This document shows positions 1 to 5,326 of a DNA stretch of 11,364 nt, piece after piece. The stretch's first letter is position 1; each line of letters starts with the position of its first letter. The position numbers and the translations under genes are program-made. Source of the DNA: Candidatus Woesearchaeota archaeon (GTDB lineage: Archaea > Nanobdellota > Nanobdellia > Woesearchaeales > GW2011-AR4); the NCBI GenBank assembly GCA_016185915.1, contig JACPMP010000126.1:1-11364 (forward strand), given 5' to 3'. A model generated the notes under the pieces. It searched no databases and had not been told where the DNA came from. It was given only the letters and a program-made list of their open reading frames with translations.

Positions 1-2
1 CA

Positions 3-323
3 GGAATTAAGCCAGATCCTGTGCAATACTGCTTATTTGGCTTGGCTGCATGCTTTGCCCAGACATTTGCATCAATTGCTGCGGAGAAAGGCATTGAATT
101 GAAAAAATTAAAAGTTGCTGCTGAGAACAAGGTAAATTTGTCAAGAGCGTTAGGATTAAGCAATGAGCCAATTACAGAAGGAGTTAAACTAACTGTAGAA
201 GTTTTAAGTAAAGCTGACAAAAGCATATTGAAAGAGATAGAAAATCTTGCTAAAGAAAGATGCCCTGGGGCGTATTGCCTTACTAACCCGATAAAATTGG
301 ACATAGAAGTAAATAACCAATAA
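3..323 (+). CDS. OsmC family protein, 5' end outside the window
   Basis: The reading frame is open from the left edge and ends at TAA 321-323, so only the last 106 residues or so are visible. They match the C-terminal half of OsmC/Ohr-like proteins: a helix of the form P-V-Q-Y-C-L-F-G-L-A-A-C-F-A-Q-T, then a region ending in C-P-G-A-Y-C-L-T-N-P-I. In the family, one cysteine on the central helix and one at the later C-P motif form the thiol pair that reduces organic hydroperoxides. Here the candidates are the codons at 51-53 and 261-263. The extra cysteine four residues after the C-P motif is unremarkable. The internal ATG at 21 is not the start, because conserved family sequence (G-I-K-P-D-P) lies in frame before it. 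The peroxidase role is inferred from family membership; the substrate is unknown. Confidence 0.8.
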   Translation, partial: GIKPDPVQYCLFGLAACFAQTFASIAAEKGIELKKLKVAAENKVNLSRALGLSNEPITEGVKLTVEVLSKADKSILKEIENLAKERCPGAYCLTNPIKLDIEVNNQ

Positions 324-355
324 TACATAAATTCTGTAAATCAAACACCAAAACA

Positions 356-370
356 AACATTTTTAAATCA
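356..370 (+). promoter_or_regulatory. TATA box for the Zn-ribbon/aEF-1beta pair
   Basis: TTTTTAAAT at 360-368 is centred about 29 nt before the ATG at 393. Archaeal transcription usually starts about 25-27 nt downstream of the box centre, so the transcript would begin almost at that ATG. This favours ATG 393 over the in-frame GTG at 387. Confidence 0.55.
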
Positions 371-392
371 AAATCAAATTCTAAATGTGAAA

Positions 393-569
393 ATGACAGA
401 AAAGCAAGCAGTATGCTCCTCATGCAAAAAGAGGATTTCAAATACTATTGGCTCTACAAGGTTCATGTGCCCAAGATGTGCAAAAGTTGAAGTGGTAAGG
501 TGCAATCATTGCAGGCAAATAGCTGCAAAGTATAAATGCAATAGCTGTGACTTTGAAGGTCCAAACTAA
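393..569 (+). CDS. Double zinc-ribbon RNA-binding protein (COG2888-like)
   Basis: This 58-residue protein carries four CxxC knuckles, at residues 8/11, 26/29, 37/40 and 49/52, enough ligands for two zinc ribbons. Spacing and flanking residues (F-M-C-P-R-C, R-C-N-H-C-R, Y-K-C-N-S-C-D-F-E-G-P) match the small archaeal Zn-ribbon proteins annotated as involved in translation. ATG 393 is preferred to GTG 387, because the TATA box at 360-368 predicts a transcript starting near 391-393. The stop (567-569) is one base before the aEF-1beta start at 571, so the two genes form a co-transcribed pair. This gene order is common in archaea. A role in translation is inferred from family and neighbour; the RNA target cannot be read from the sequence. 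Confidence 0.85.
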   Translation: MTEKQAVCSSCKKRISNTIGSTRFMCPRCAKVEVVRCNHCRQIAAKYKCNSCDFEGPN

Positions 570-570
570 T

Positions 571-849
571 ATGGCTGATGTAGTAGTTACTTTCAGGATA
601 ATGCCCCAAAACCCGGGCATAAATCTTTCTCATATTGAAGTTGAAGCAAAGAAAGAAATTGTCAAATTCTGCAATTCAAAAGAGTTTAAGACACAAATTG
701 AGCCTATTGCATTTGGCTTGAAAGCGCTAAATATCCTATTTGTTATGGATGAAAATAAAGGCAGTACAGAGGAATTGGAAAATAAAATAAGCCAGATTAA
801 AGGTGTAGAATCAGTTGAAGTTACTGATGTTAGAAGAGCGATTGGCTAG
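571..849 (+). CDS. ef1b: Translation elongation factor 1-beta (aEF-1beta)
   Basis: This 92-residue protein is the archaeal guanine-nucleotide exchange factor that recharges aEF-1alpha with GTP. Family features include the opening M-A-D-V-V-V-T-F-R-I-M-P, the segment I-E-P-I-A-F-G-L-K-A-L, and the C-terminal V-E-S-V-E-V-T-D-V-R-R. The length is normal for the single ferredoxin-like domain. ATG 571 is chosen over the in-frame ATG at 547, which would add eight residues encoded inside the Zn-ribbon gene. GAAGGT at 554-559 is a possible ribosome binding site within the end of the upstream gene, consistent with an internal cistron. The stop TAG (847-849) shares CTAG with the stop of the convergent lipoprotein gene. 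Confidence 0.93.
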   Translation: MADVVVTFRIMPQNPGINLSHIEVEAKKEIVKFCNSKEFKTQIEPIAFGLKALNILFVMDENKGSTEELENKISQIKGVESVEVTDVRRAIG

Positions 850-1595
850 CTTAATTTTTTCAATTCAAGCTCTGTTGGCATTGTTTTCCAATTGCCGCCT
901 ATTGCAATAACTGCACCTTCTCCTGTTTTAACACAGAGTGTTTGGTCTGAAAACAATGGTGCAACTGCAGTATCAGCAAAAATACAGTCTTCTTTTGTAA
1001 CCTCTCCAACAGGCTTGGTAAGCACATACATTTTAGTAGGTGTTAAAGCAGTAAAGTAAACATAAGTGTCGTATTTTCTTGAAAATAAGTCACTTGTAGT
1101 TGTTCTTAGCCCTGTAAACTCCATTTTGCCGAAGTCATAATACATGGCAAAACTGCTTAAGTTGATTTTATTTAATTGTGCCGATGGTGGAGCGCTTTCT
1201 GGTGCCTCTGCAGATTTTTCTGGCTCTTTCGTTGGCTCTTCAATTTTCGGCTTAATTTCTTCAACTATTGGAGTTAATGTTGCATCAATTTCCTCTGTCC
1301 GTCCAACCTTTATGGCAGCACTTTTCTTAAAATCAGCATAGCCTTGTTTTTTGAGCGTTATTTCATATGCCCCCACAGGCAGGTTATAGAGGTTAAGAGG
1401 GGTGTCCCCTTTGTATTCTTCGCCAATATAAACCTCTGCCAAGCCCGGGGAAGATTCTACTACTAATGCACCTGTATCAACAATTTCTTCTGTAATCTCT
1501 GTAACTGGCTCTTCTTTAGCTAGTTTACATCCAACAAAAAATAAAGAAATGACAATTAAAAATACTATTATACCTAGAAATTTTTTATTTTTCAT
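846..1595 (-). CDS. PEGA-domain lipoprotein
   Basis: This 249-residue protein starts at ATG 1595. A positively charged N-terminus (M-K-N-K-K) and hydrophobic stretch lead to a lipobox-like F-V-G-C with cysteine at residue 23, so it is probably exported and lipid-anchored on the outer face of the membrane. Residues 43-112 form a PEGA domain (V-V-E-S-S-P-G start, D-T-P-L-N-L-Y-N-L-P-V-G-A-Y-E-I-T-L-K-K-Q-G-Y core), a small beta-sandwich typical of surface proteins. Residues 113-140 are a Pro/Glu/Lys linker. Residues 141-249 are a beta-rich domain with two cysteines that I cannot assign. In-frame ATGs at 1616 and 1607 are rejected because they fall in or just after the TATA box. The gene converges on aEF-1beta with a 4-base overlap. 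Ligand and function are unknown. Confidence 0.82.
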   Translation of the reverse strand: MKNKKFLGIIVFLIVISLFFVGCKLAKEEPVTEITEEIVDTGALVVESSPGLAEVYIGEEYKGDTPLNLYNLPVGAYEITLKKQGYADFKKSAAIKVGRTEEIDATLTPIVEEIKPKIEEPTKEPEKSAEAPESAPPSAQLNKINLSSFAMYYDFGKMEFTGLRTTTSDLFSRKYDTYVYFTALTPTKMYVLTKPVGEVTKEDCIFADTAVAPLFSDQTLCVKTGEGAVIAIGGNWKTMPTELELKKLS

Positions 1596-1612
1596 ACAAT
1601 TAACCATAATCA

Positions 1613-1626
1613 ACATATATAAAAAT
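1613..1626 (-). promoter_or_regulatory. TATA box of the PEGA lipoprotein gene
   Basis: On the minus strand, TTTTATATAT (1624 to 1615) lies 20-29 nt before the ATG at 1595. This predicts a leaderless transcript and excludes the two upstream in-frame ATGs. Confidence 0.55.
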
Positions 1627-1679
1627 CTATTTATTTTTTAGTTAATGACATAAGTAACTAGACAGTCAGTTTTTAAATT

Positions 1680-1708
1680 AAATATAAATTCAATCTGCCT
1701 TCGGCAAA
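1680..1708 (-). repeat. Solo hairpin repeat A with TATA-like tail
   Basis: Read on the minus strand, TGCC-GAA-GGCA (1706 to 1696) is followed by GATTGAATTTATATTT (1695 to 1680). The hairpin and tail match the 3' hairpin of the two-hairpin elements described here, and the 16-nt tail is identical to that of solo copy E (6247-6262). It lies exactly 39 nt downstream of the second hairpin of element copy 3 and about 85 nt upstream of the lipoprotein start. Confidence 0.75.
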
Positions 1709-1740
1709 ACTTAATTTTTAACATTTTTTTAAAAAATTTT

Positions 1741-1821
1741 CAATCTGTGCCTTCGGCACAAATTCTTGTGCTCGGCTTTTTTTGTCCGCCATTAAAAAAA
1801 GCCTCGCCAATTCATACACCA
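1741..1821 (-). repeat. Two-hairpin structured element, copy 3
   Basis: Read on the minus strand from 1821: a lead-in TGGTGTATGAAT, then GGC-GA-GGC. Next comes a perfect 10-bp stem GGCTTTTTTT/AAAAAAAGCC (1803-1794 with 1783-1774) with the 10-nt loop AATGGCGGAC, followed by GA and GCAC. Hairpin 2, TGTGCC-GAA-GGCACA (1760-1746), follows and the element ends in GATTG. The stem sequence differs completely from the other copies while the loop, GA steps and hairpin 2 are kept. It lies between trm1 and the lipoprotein gene, in the same orientation as both. I do not recognise the family; it could be a structured RNA or a small mobile repeat. Confidence 0.8.
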
Positions 1822-1828
1822 TTAATAT

Positions 1829-1912
1829 TGAATCAATTTCGAGGCGAAATTTTAGTGGCAATCAAAATTCGCCGAGACTATATTTTGTCGCCGACAAAGG
1901 CGACGGATTAAA
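1829..1912 (+). repeat. Two-hairpin structured element, copy 1
   Basis: A lead-in TGAATCAAT is followed by TC-GA-GGC. The stem GGCGAAATTTT/AAAATTCGCC (1843-1853 with 1864-1873, one bulged A) carries the loop AGTGGCAATC, followed by GA and GAC. Hairpin 2 is GTCGCC/GGCGAC (1887-1892 with 1899-1904) with loop GACAAA, then GGATTAAA. The outer closing pairs are TC/GA where the other copies have GC/GC. The element points away from copy 3, with 7 nt between their 5' ends, and its 3' end lies 26 nt before the trm1 stop codon on the opposite strand. Confidence 0.75.
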
Positions 1913-1938
1913 ATCTGCCCTAAAATCAATGCCTTTTA

Positions 1939-3003
1939 CTATTTTAATACATTTATCAACTTTTTTAGTGAGATACTGCTCCTTACACCTTCCCCTTTAA
2001 AGTGGGTTTCACCTGCCTCATAGCCTAATTTTTTTATTTTGTTTATTATTGCTTCTTTTTTTTGCAAGTGCCTTATCCTATTTCTTTCACAAATATCGTG
2101 CAAATCAAAAAATCCAACAGCATTCATTTTTGATTCTTCTTTGATTATTTTGAGTAGGTTGATTAAATCTTTATTTTGCTTGAATATTCTATTGTTTATT
2201 GCATTATAAAAAATTTTATTGACTAAACTTTTATCCCATAATCTGCCAAGCCACACCGGGCCTGCGTTGTTAAAATCGCCATGCTGCTTTAAGATATTGT
2301 CAACTTTATTTTTTCCTTTATCATTTCTTAAAAATATCCGCATATAATGCTCTTTAGAATAGGAAAATATCGGAGTTAGGGCTTTATCATATTGTGCAGC
2401 AACAAGCTGAATTTTCCTTATCAAAATCCTTAATCCAGTTTCGTGCATTACTGCATCTTTTTTAGGCATTGCCCAGTATTTCCTCAGGCATGCCTTTGGA
2501 AATGTTCCGCATAATGAGGAAGTGTCAGTTGCTGTAACTGCAAGTATCCCATTTCTTGCTAATCTTACAATTGCACTATTAAGCAAAAAATTAGGCGAGC
2601 CAAAAGGGTCAATATCGATGTAATCAAAACCTGCGGAATTTAAAAGAAAAAGGTTTGCATCATCCTTCTTTATAATTATTTTATTGTCATTTTTATAATT
2701 AATTTTATTTAATGCAAAATTTTCTTTTATTAATTTTATCGCATCTTCATTATAATCATTAATGTGTATTTTTTTTATCTTATTTTTGCCTAATTCTCTC
2801 AAAAACCTAATGCTTCTAACGCCAGTTGCTGCCAAAGGGTCTGCTATCTGCAAATTGTTTTTATTTATGGAATTAAGTAATAAAATTGAAATGTCCCTGT
2901 TTAAACTCATTACAGGATTATAAAAAACTTCCATTTCCTTGGATATTTTTTGATATTTTGGAATTTTTAATTTGATTAACCCTTCCTGAATAATTTCATG
3001 CAT
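1939..3003 (-). CDS. trm1: tRNA (guanine26-N2)-dimethyltransferase Trm1
   Basis: This 354-residue enzyme methylates the exocyclic N2 of G26 in tRNA, using S-adenosylmethionine. The N-terminal signature is F-Y-N-P-V-M (27-32) with N-R-D (35-37). The SAM-binding loop is D-P-L-A-A-T-G-V-R-S (55-64), the catalytic motif is D-P-F-G-S-P (132-137), and V-T-A-T-D-T-S-S-L-C-G lies at 156-166. The C-terminal family motif appears as E-T-H-F-K-G-E-G-V-R (332-341). The short stretch between M-R-I-F-L-R (221-226) and G-P-V-W-L-G (248-253) lacks the CxxC pairs that many archaeal Trm1 proteins carry there, so the zinc-binding insert appears to be missing. A TATA-like box at 3021-3033 supports ATG 3003 as a leaderless start. 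Confidence 0.93.
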   Translation of the reverse strand: MHEIIQEGLIKLKIPKYQKISKEMEVFYNPVMSLNRDISILLLNSINKNNLQIADPLAATGVRSIRFLRELGKNKIKKIHINDYNEDAIKLIKENFALNKINYKNDNKIIIKKDDANLFLLNSAGFDYIDIDPFGSPNFLLNSAIVRLARNGILAVTATDTSSLCGTFPKACLRKYWAMPKKDAVMHETGLRILIRKIQLVAAQYDKALTPIFSYSKEHYMRIFLRNDKGKNKVDNILKQHGDFNNAGPVWLGRLWDKSLVNKIFYNAINNRIFKQNKDLINLLKIIKEESKMNAVGFFDLHDICERNRIRHLQKKEAIINKIKKLGYEAGETHFKGEGVRSSISLKKLINVLK

Positions 3004-3020
3004 ACTAAAGAAAAAATCAA

Positions 3021-3033
3021 TTTTTAATAAAAA
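3021..3033 (-). promoter_or_regulatory. TATA box of trm1
   Basis: On the minus strand, TTTTTATTAAAAA is centred about 24 nt before the trm1 ATG at 3003, the expected spacing for a leaderless transcript. Confidence 0.5.
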
Positions 3034-3042
3034 GGTTTCTTG

Positions 3043-3195
3043 TCAAAAACCACCCATCACAGATGGGTGGCATGAAGCTAAGCTTTATTTACTGGTACAT
3101 TGATAGTGGTTTTTGAGCATGCTCGAAAATATACCATCTTGTGCAAGCACATTCGACTTACGTCCATTAGTCAAAGACTAATGGTATATTTTCGA
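3043..3195. repeat. Near mirror-symmetric inverted-repeat element upstream of aIF5B (possible non-autonomous IS200/IS605-type element)
   Basis: The left hairpin CCACCCATC-ACA-GATGGGTGG (3050-3070) and right hairpin CCATTAGTC-AAA-GACTAATGG (3164-3184) both have 9-bp perfect stems and 3-nt loops. Between them is the palindrome GAGCATGCTC (3115-3124). The left hairpin overlaps an 11-bp arm (3043-3053) that pairs with 3106-3116. The right hairpin overlaps a 15-bp arm (3181-3195) that pairs perfectly with 3123-3137. Each end can therefore fold in two mutually exclusive ways. Terminal hairpins are typical of IS200/IS605 elements and their non-autonomous derivatives. No transposase is present, and I see no clear cleavage tetranucleotides. 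It could instead be regulatory DNA or RNA for one of the flanking genes. Confidence 0.6.
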
Positions 3196-3223
3196 CATAT
3201 TAAAACAAATGGAAATAAGCAAT

Positions 3224-3243
3224 AACAATATTTAAAAATTGTT
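3224..3243 (+). promoter_or_regulatory. aIF5B promoter: TATA box inside an imperfect palindrome
   Basis: TTTAAAAA at 3231-3238 is centred about 34 nt before the ATG at 3269, giving a transcript with a leader of roughly 8-10 nt. The box sits in AACAAT-ATTTAAAA-ATTGTT (3224-3243), a 20-nt palindrome with one mismatched pair (positions 7 and 14). Such symmetry could be an operator, or could arise by chance in AT-rich DNA. Confidence 0.5.
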
Positions 3244-3268
3244 CTGGCTTCTTTCTATATGATGTAAT

Positions 3269-5035
3269 ATGGCACTCAGACAGCCCATTGTTGTGGTGGT
3301 CGGCAACGTAGACTCAGGCAAAACACAATTGCTCGATACAATTAGAAATACCTCTATTGTTGAGTCAGAGCCGGGCAAAATCACTCAAAGCATCGGATGC
3401 TCTATTATACCAATGGACACTATAAAAAAAATCTGTGGAAATCTCCTTGAAAAACACAAGCTTCTCATCAGGATTCCTGGATTTGTTGTGATTGATACGC
3501 CTGGCCATGCCAGTTTTACCAGCTTAAGAAAAAGAGGCGGCAATCTTGCCGATATTGCAATTTTAGTCATGGACATTAACGAAGGCATTAAGCCCCAAAC
3601 GCTTGAATGCATAGACATACTAAAGCAATATAAAACTCCTTTTGTAATTGCGCTGAATAAGATTGATTTATTGCCTGGTTGGAACTCAAATTCTGAAATC
3701 AACTTACTGGAAAATATACAAAAACAGAAGGAGAATGTAATGCTTCTTATTGAAAAAAAGCTTTATGAAGCAGTAGGCAAGCTGAGTGAATTTGGCTTTA
3801 ATTCTGAAAGGTTTGACAGGGTTGAAGACTATACAAAGCAAATCTCAATAATTCCGACATCTGCAAAAACAAAGGAGGGCTTGCCTGAGCTGTTAATGGT
3901 TTTGACCGGCTTGTCGCAGAAATTTCTTGAAGACAGCTTGAAAGTTGATGTTGAAGGAAATGCAAAAGGAACTGTTTTGGAAGTTAAGGAAGAAAAGGGG
4001 CTTGGAACAACAATTGATGTAATAATTTATGACGGCACATTAAAGCGTAATGATGTGATTGTGATTGGCTCTTTGGCTGAGCCAGTAGTCACCAAAGTCA
4101 AAGCATTGTTTGAGCCAATGCCTTTGGCAGAAATGCGCGATAAAAAGGCAAAATTCAAGGCCGTCAGGCAAGTAACATCAGCCACAGGAGTGAAAATTTC
4201 AGCGCCTGAAATTGATAATGTTGTGGCAGGCATGCCTTTGAGAAGCTGCTTGCCTGATGAGGTTCAGAATGTAAAGCAAGAAATCAAGAAAGAAGTCGAG
4301 GAAGTTATAATAGAAACAGATAAGCAGGGAATAGTCATAAAAGCTGATTCTCTTGGCTCTTTGGAAGCTCTTACAAAAATATTAAAGGAAAAGAATATTG
4401 AAATAAAAAAAGCAAGCATAGGCAGTATATCAAAAAAAGATATTTCAGATGCAGAAATAAATTATGAAAAAGAGCCTTTGCAGAGTGCAGTCCTTGGGTT
4501 TAATGTTGGATTGCTGCCTGAAATTAAAGTGCCGCAAAATGTACATGTCTTATGCGGCGATATAATTTACAAGCTCATTGAGGATTTTGAGAATTGGCAG
4601 CAAGAAGAGCTAAAGAGGTTAGAGGCAAAAGAGATTGAACATTTATACAGGCCCTGTAAAATAAGGATTTTGAGGGGCTATGTTTTCAGGCAGAATAATC
4701 CTGCTATTGTCGGTGTGGACGTTCTTGCAGGAATTTTGAAGGTTGGCACTCCATTAATGAAAAATGACGGTGTTGTAATAACAGAAGCCAAAAGCATTCA
4801 ACAAGAACAGGAAAATATAGAAAAAGCTGAGAAAGGCAAACAAGTGGCGGTTTCATTGCCGAATGTCACAGTAGGAAGGCAAGTCCATGAAGAAGATGTT
4901 TTATATTCAGCAATTCCTGAAGAGCATTTCAGAAAATTGAAGGAGTTTAAGAAATATCTTACTCAGGAAGAAATCAATATTCTGAAAGAGGTAGCCGAGA
5001 TGATGAGACAAAAAAATCCAATGTGGGGAATTTAA
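3269..5035 (+). CDS. infB: Translation initiation factor aIF5B (IF-2 family GTPase)
   Basis: This 588-residue protein has the usual archaeal length, with no N-terminal extension. It promotes joining of the ribosomal subunits, with initiator tRNA in place, by GTP hydrolysis in the cytoplasm. GTPase motifs are in order: G1 G-N-V-D-S-G-K-T (12-19), switch I G-K-I-T-Q-S-I-G (36-43), G3 D-T-P-G-H (76-80), G4 N-K-I-D (130-133) and G5 S-A-K (198-200). Beta-barrel domain II follows from about residue 225 (G-T-V-L-E-V-K-E-E-K-G-L-G), then domain III and the C-terminal barrel (C-K-I-R-I-L-R-G-Y-V-F-R). The G1 loop is unusual: most relatives have G-H-V-D, and switch I normally reads G-G-I-T-Q. All catalytic residues are otherwise present, including H80, so it is probably active. 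TTTTT directly after the stop may help termination. Confidence 0.96.
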   Translation: MALRQPIVVVVGNVDSGKTQLLDTIRNTSIVESEPGKITQSIGCSIIPMDTIKKICGNLLEKHKLLIRIPGFVVIDTPGHASFTSLRKRGGNLADIAILVMDINEGIKPQTLECIDILKQYKTPFVIALNKIDLLPGWNSNSEINLLENIQKQKENVMLLIEKKLYEAVGKLSEFGFNSERFDRVEDYTKQISIIPTSAKTKEGLPELLMVLTGLSQKFLEDSLKVDVEGNAKGTVLEVKEEKGLGTTIDVIIYDGTLKRNDVIVIGSLAEPVVTKVKALFEPMPLAEMRDKKAKFKAVRQVTSATGVKISAPEIDNVVAGMPLRSCLPDEVQNVKQEIKKEVEEVIIETDKQGIVIKADSLGSLEALTKILKEKNIEIKKASIGSISKKDISDAEINYEKEPLQSAVLGFNVGLLPEIKVPQNVHVLCGDIIYKLIEDFENWQQEELKRLEAKEIEHLYRPCKIRILRGYVFRQNNPAIVGVDVLAGILKVGTPLMKNDGVVITEAKSIQQEQENIEKAEKGKQVAVSLPNVTVGRQVHEEDVLYSAIPEEHFRKLKEFKKYLTQEEINILKEVAEMMRQKNPMWGI

Positions 5036-5159
5036 TTTTTAAAATTGGGTGTAAGCAATCAATTTACAACAACAATATAAAACAATAAAAAATAAAACAA
5101 AAAACGAGAGCGACTTTTGGATTCATCAAGTGATAAAAGTAATCCGCTTGTGATTTTGT

Positions 5160-5237
5160 TAGTGAATAAATAGGCGAGGCAAATTTAGTGGCAGACAAAT
5201 TTGCCGAGCACTAGAACTTGTGCGAAGCACAGATTAA
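5160..5237 (+). repeat. Two-hairpin structured element, copy 2
   Basis: A lead-in TAGTGAATAAAT is followed by GGC-GA-GGC. A 9-bp stem GGCAAATTT/AAATTTGCC (5178-5186 with 5197-5205) carries the loop AGTGGCAGAC, followed by GA and GCAC. Hairpin 2 is TGTGC-GAA-GCACA (5219-5231), then GATTAAA. Compared with copy 3, hairpin 2 has lost one C and one G that face each other, so the stem remains perfect. Solo hairpin D lies 39 nt downstream and the PUA gene begins 90 nt after the element. Confidence 0.8.
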
Positions 5238-5270
5238 ATATTAGATAGTTAAACCATATAAAATAAATCT

Positions 5271-5297
5271 TGCCGAAGGCAGATTGAATTATAAATT
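5271..5297 (+). repeat. Solo hairpin repeat D joined to the TATA box of the PUA gene
   Basis: TGCC-GAA-GGCA (5271-5281) is followed by GATTGAATTATAAATT (5282-5297). The TTATAAAT at 5289-5296 is a good TATA box 30-38 nt before the ATG at 5327, so the repeat tail appears to double as the promoter. The hairpin core and GATTGAATT match solo copy A exactly. Confidence 0.65.
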
Positions 5298-5326
5298 TTT
5301 GAGTAAACTAAAATAATTAATTAAAA

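Noticed and set aside
1782..2000. 72-codon plus-strand open frame
   Set aside because: It begins inside element copy 3, runs through copy 1 and ends antisense to trm1. The apparent codons are explained by the structured repeats.
3004..3268. tRNA or other standard RNA gene in the structured region before aIF5B
   Set aside because: The hairpins do not make a cloverleaf, and no T-arm (GGTTCRA) or anticodon arm can be placed.
5085..5150. Short plus-strand frame with a protein-like stretch (E-S-D-F-W-I-H-Q-V-I-K)
   Set aside because: It is preceded by A-rich DNA, has no start codon or TATA box and ends after a few codons. It could be a gene remnant, but a single short match to no nameable family is not support enough.
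5036..5159. Possible box C/D guide RNA (TTGATGA on the minus strand near 5120-5130)
   Set aside because: The first base does not fit the C-box consensus and no D or D' box follows at the proper distance.
1596..5326. CRISPR-like array of repeats
   Set aside because: The repeats are few, in both orientations, irregularly spaced and differ in stem sequence; no cas gene is present.
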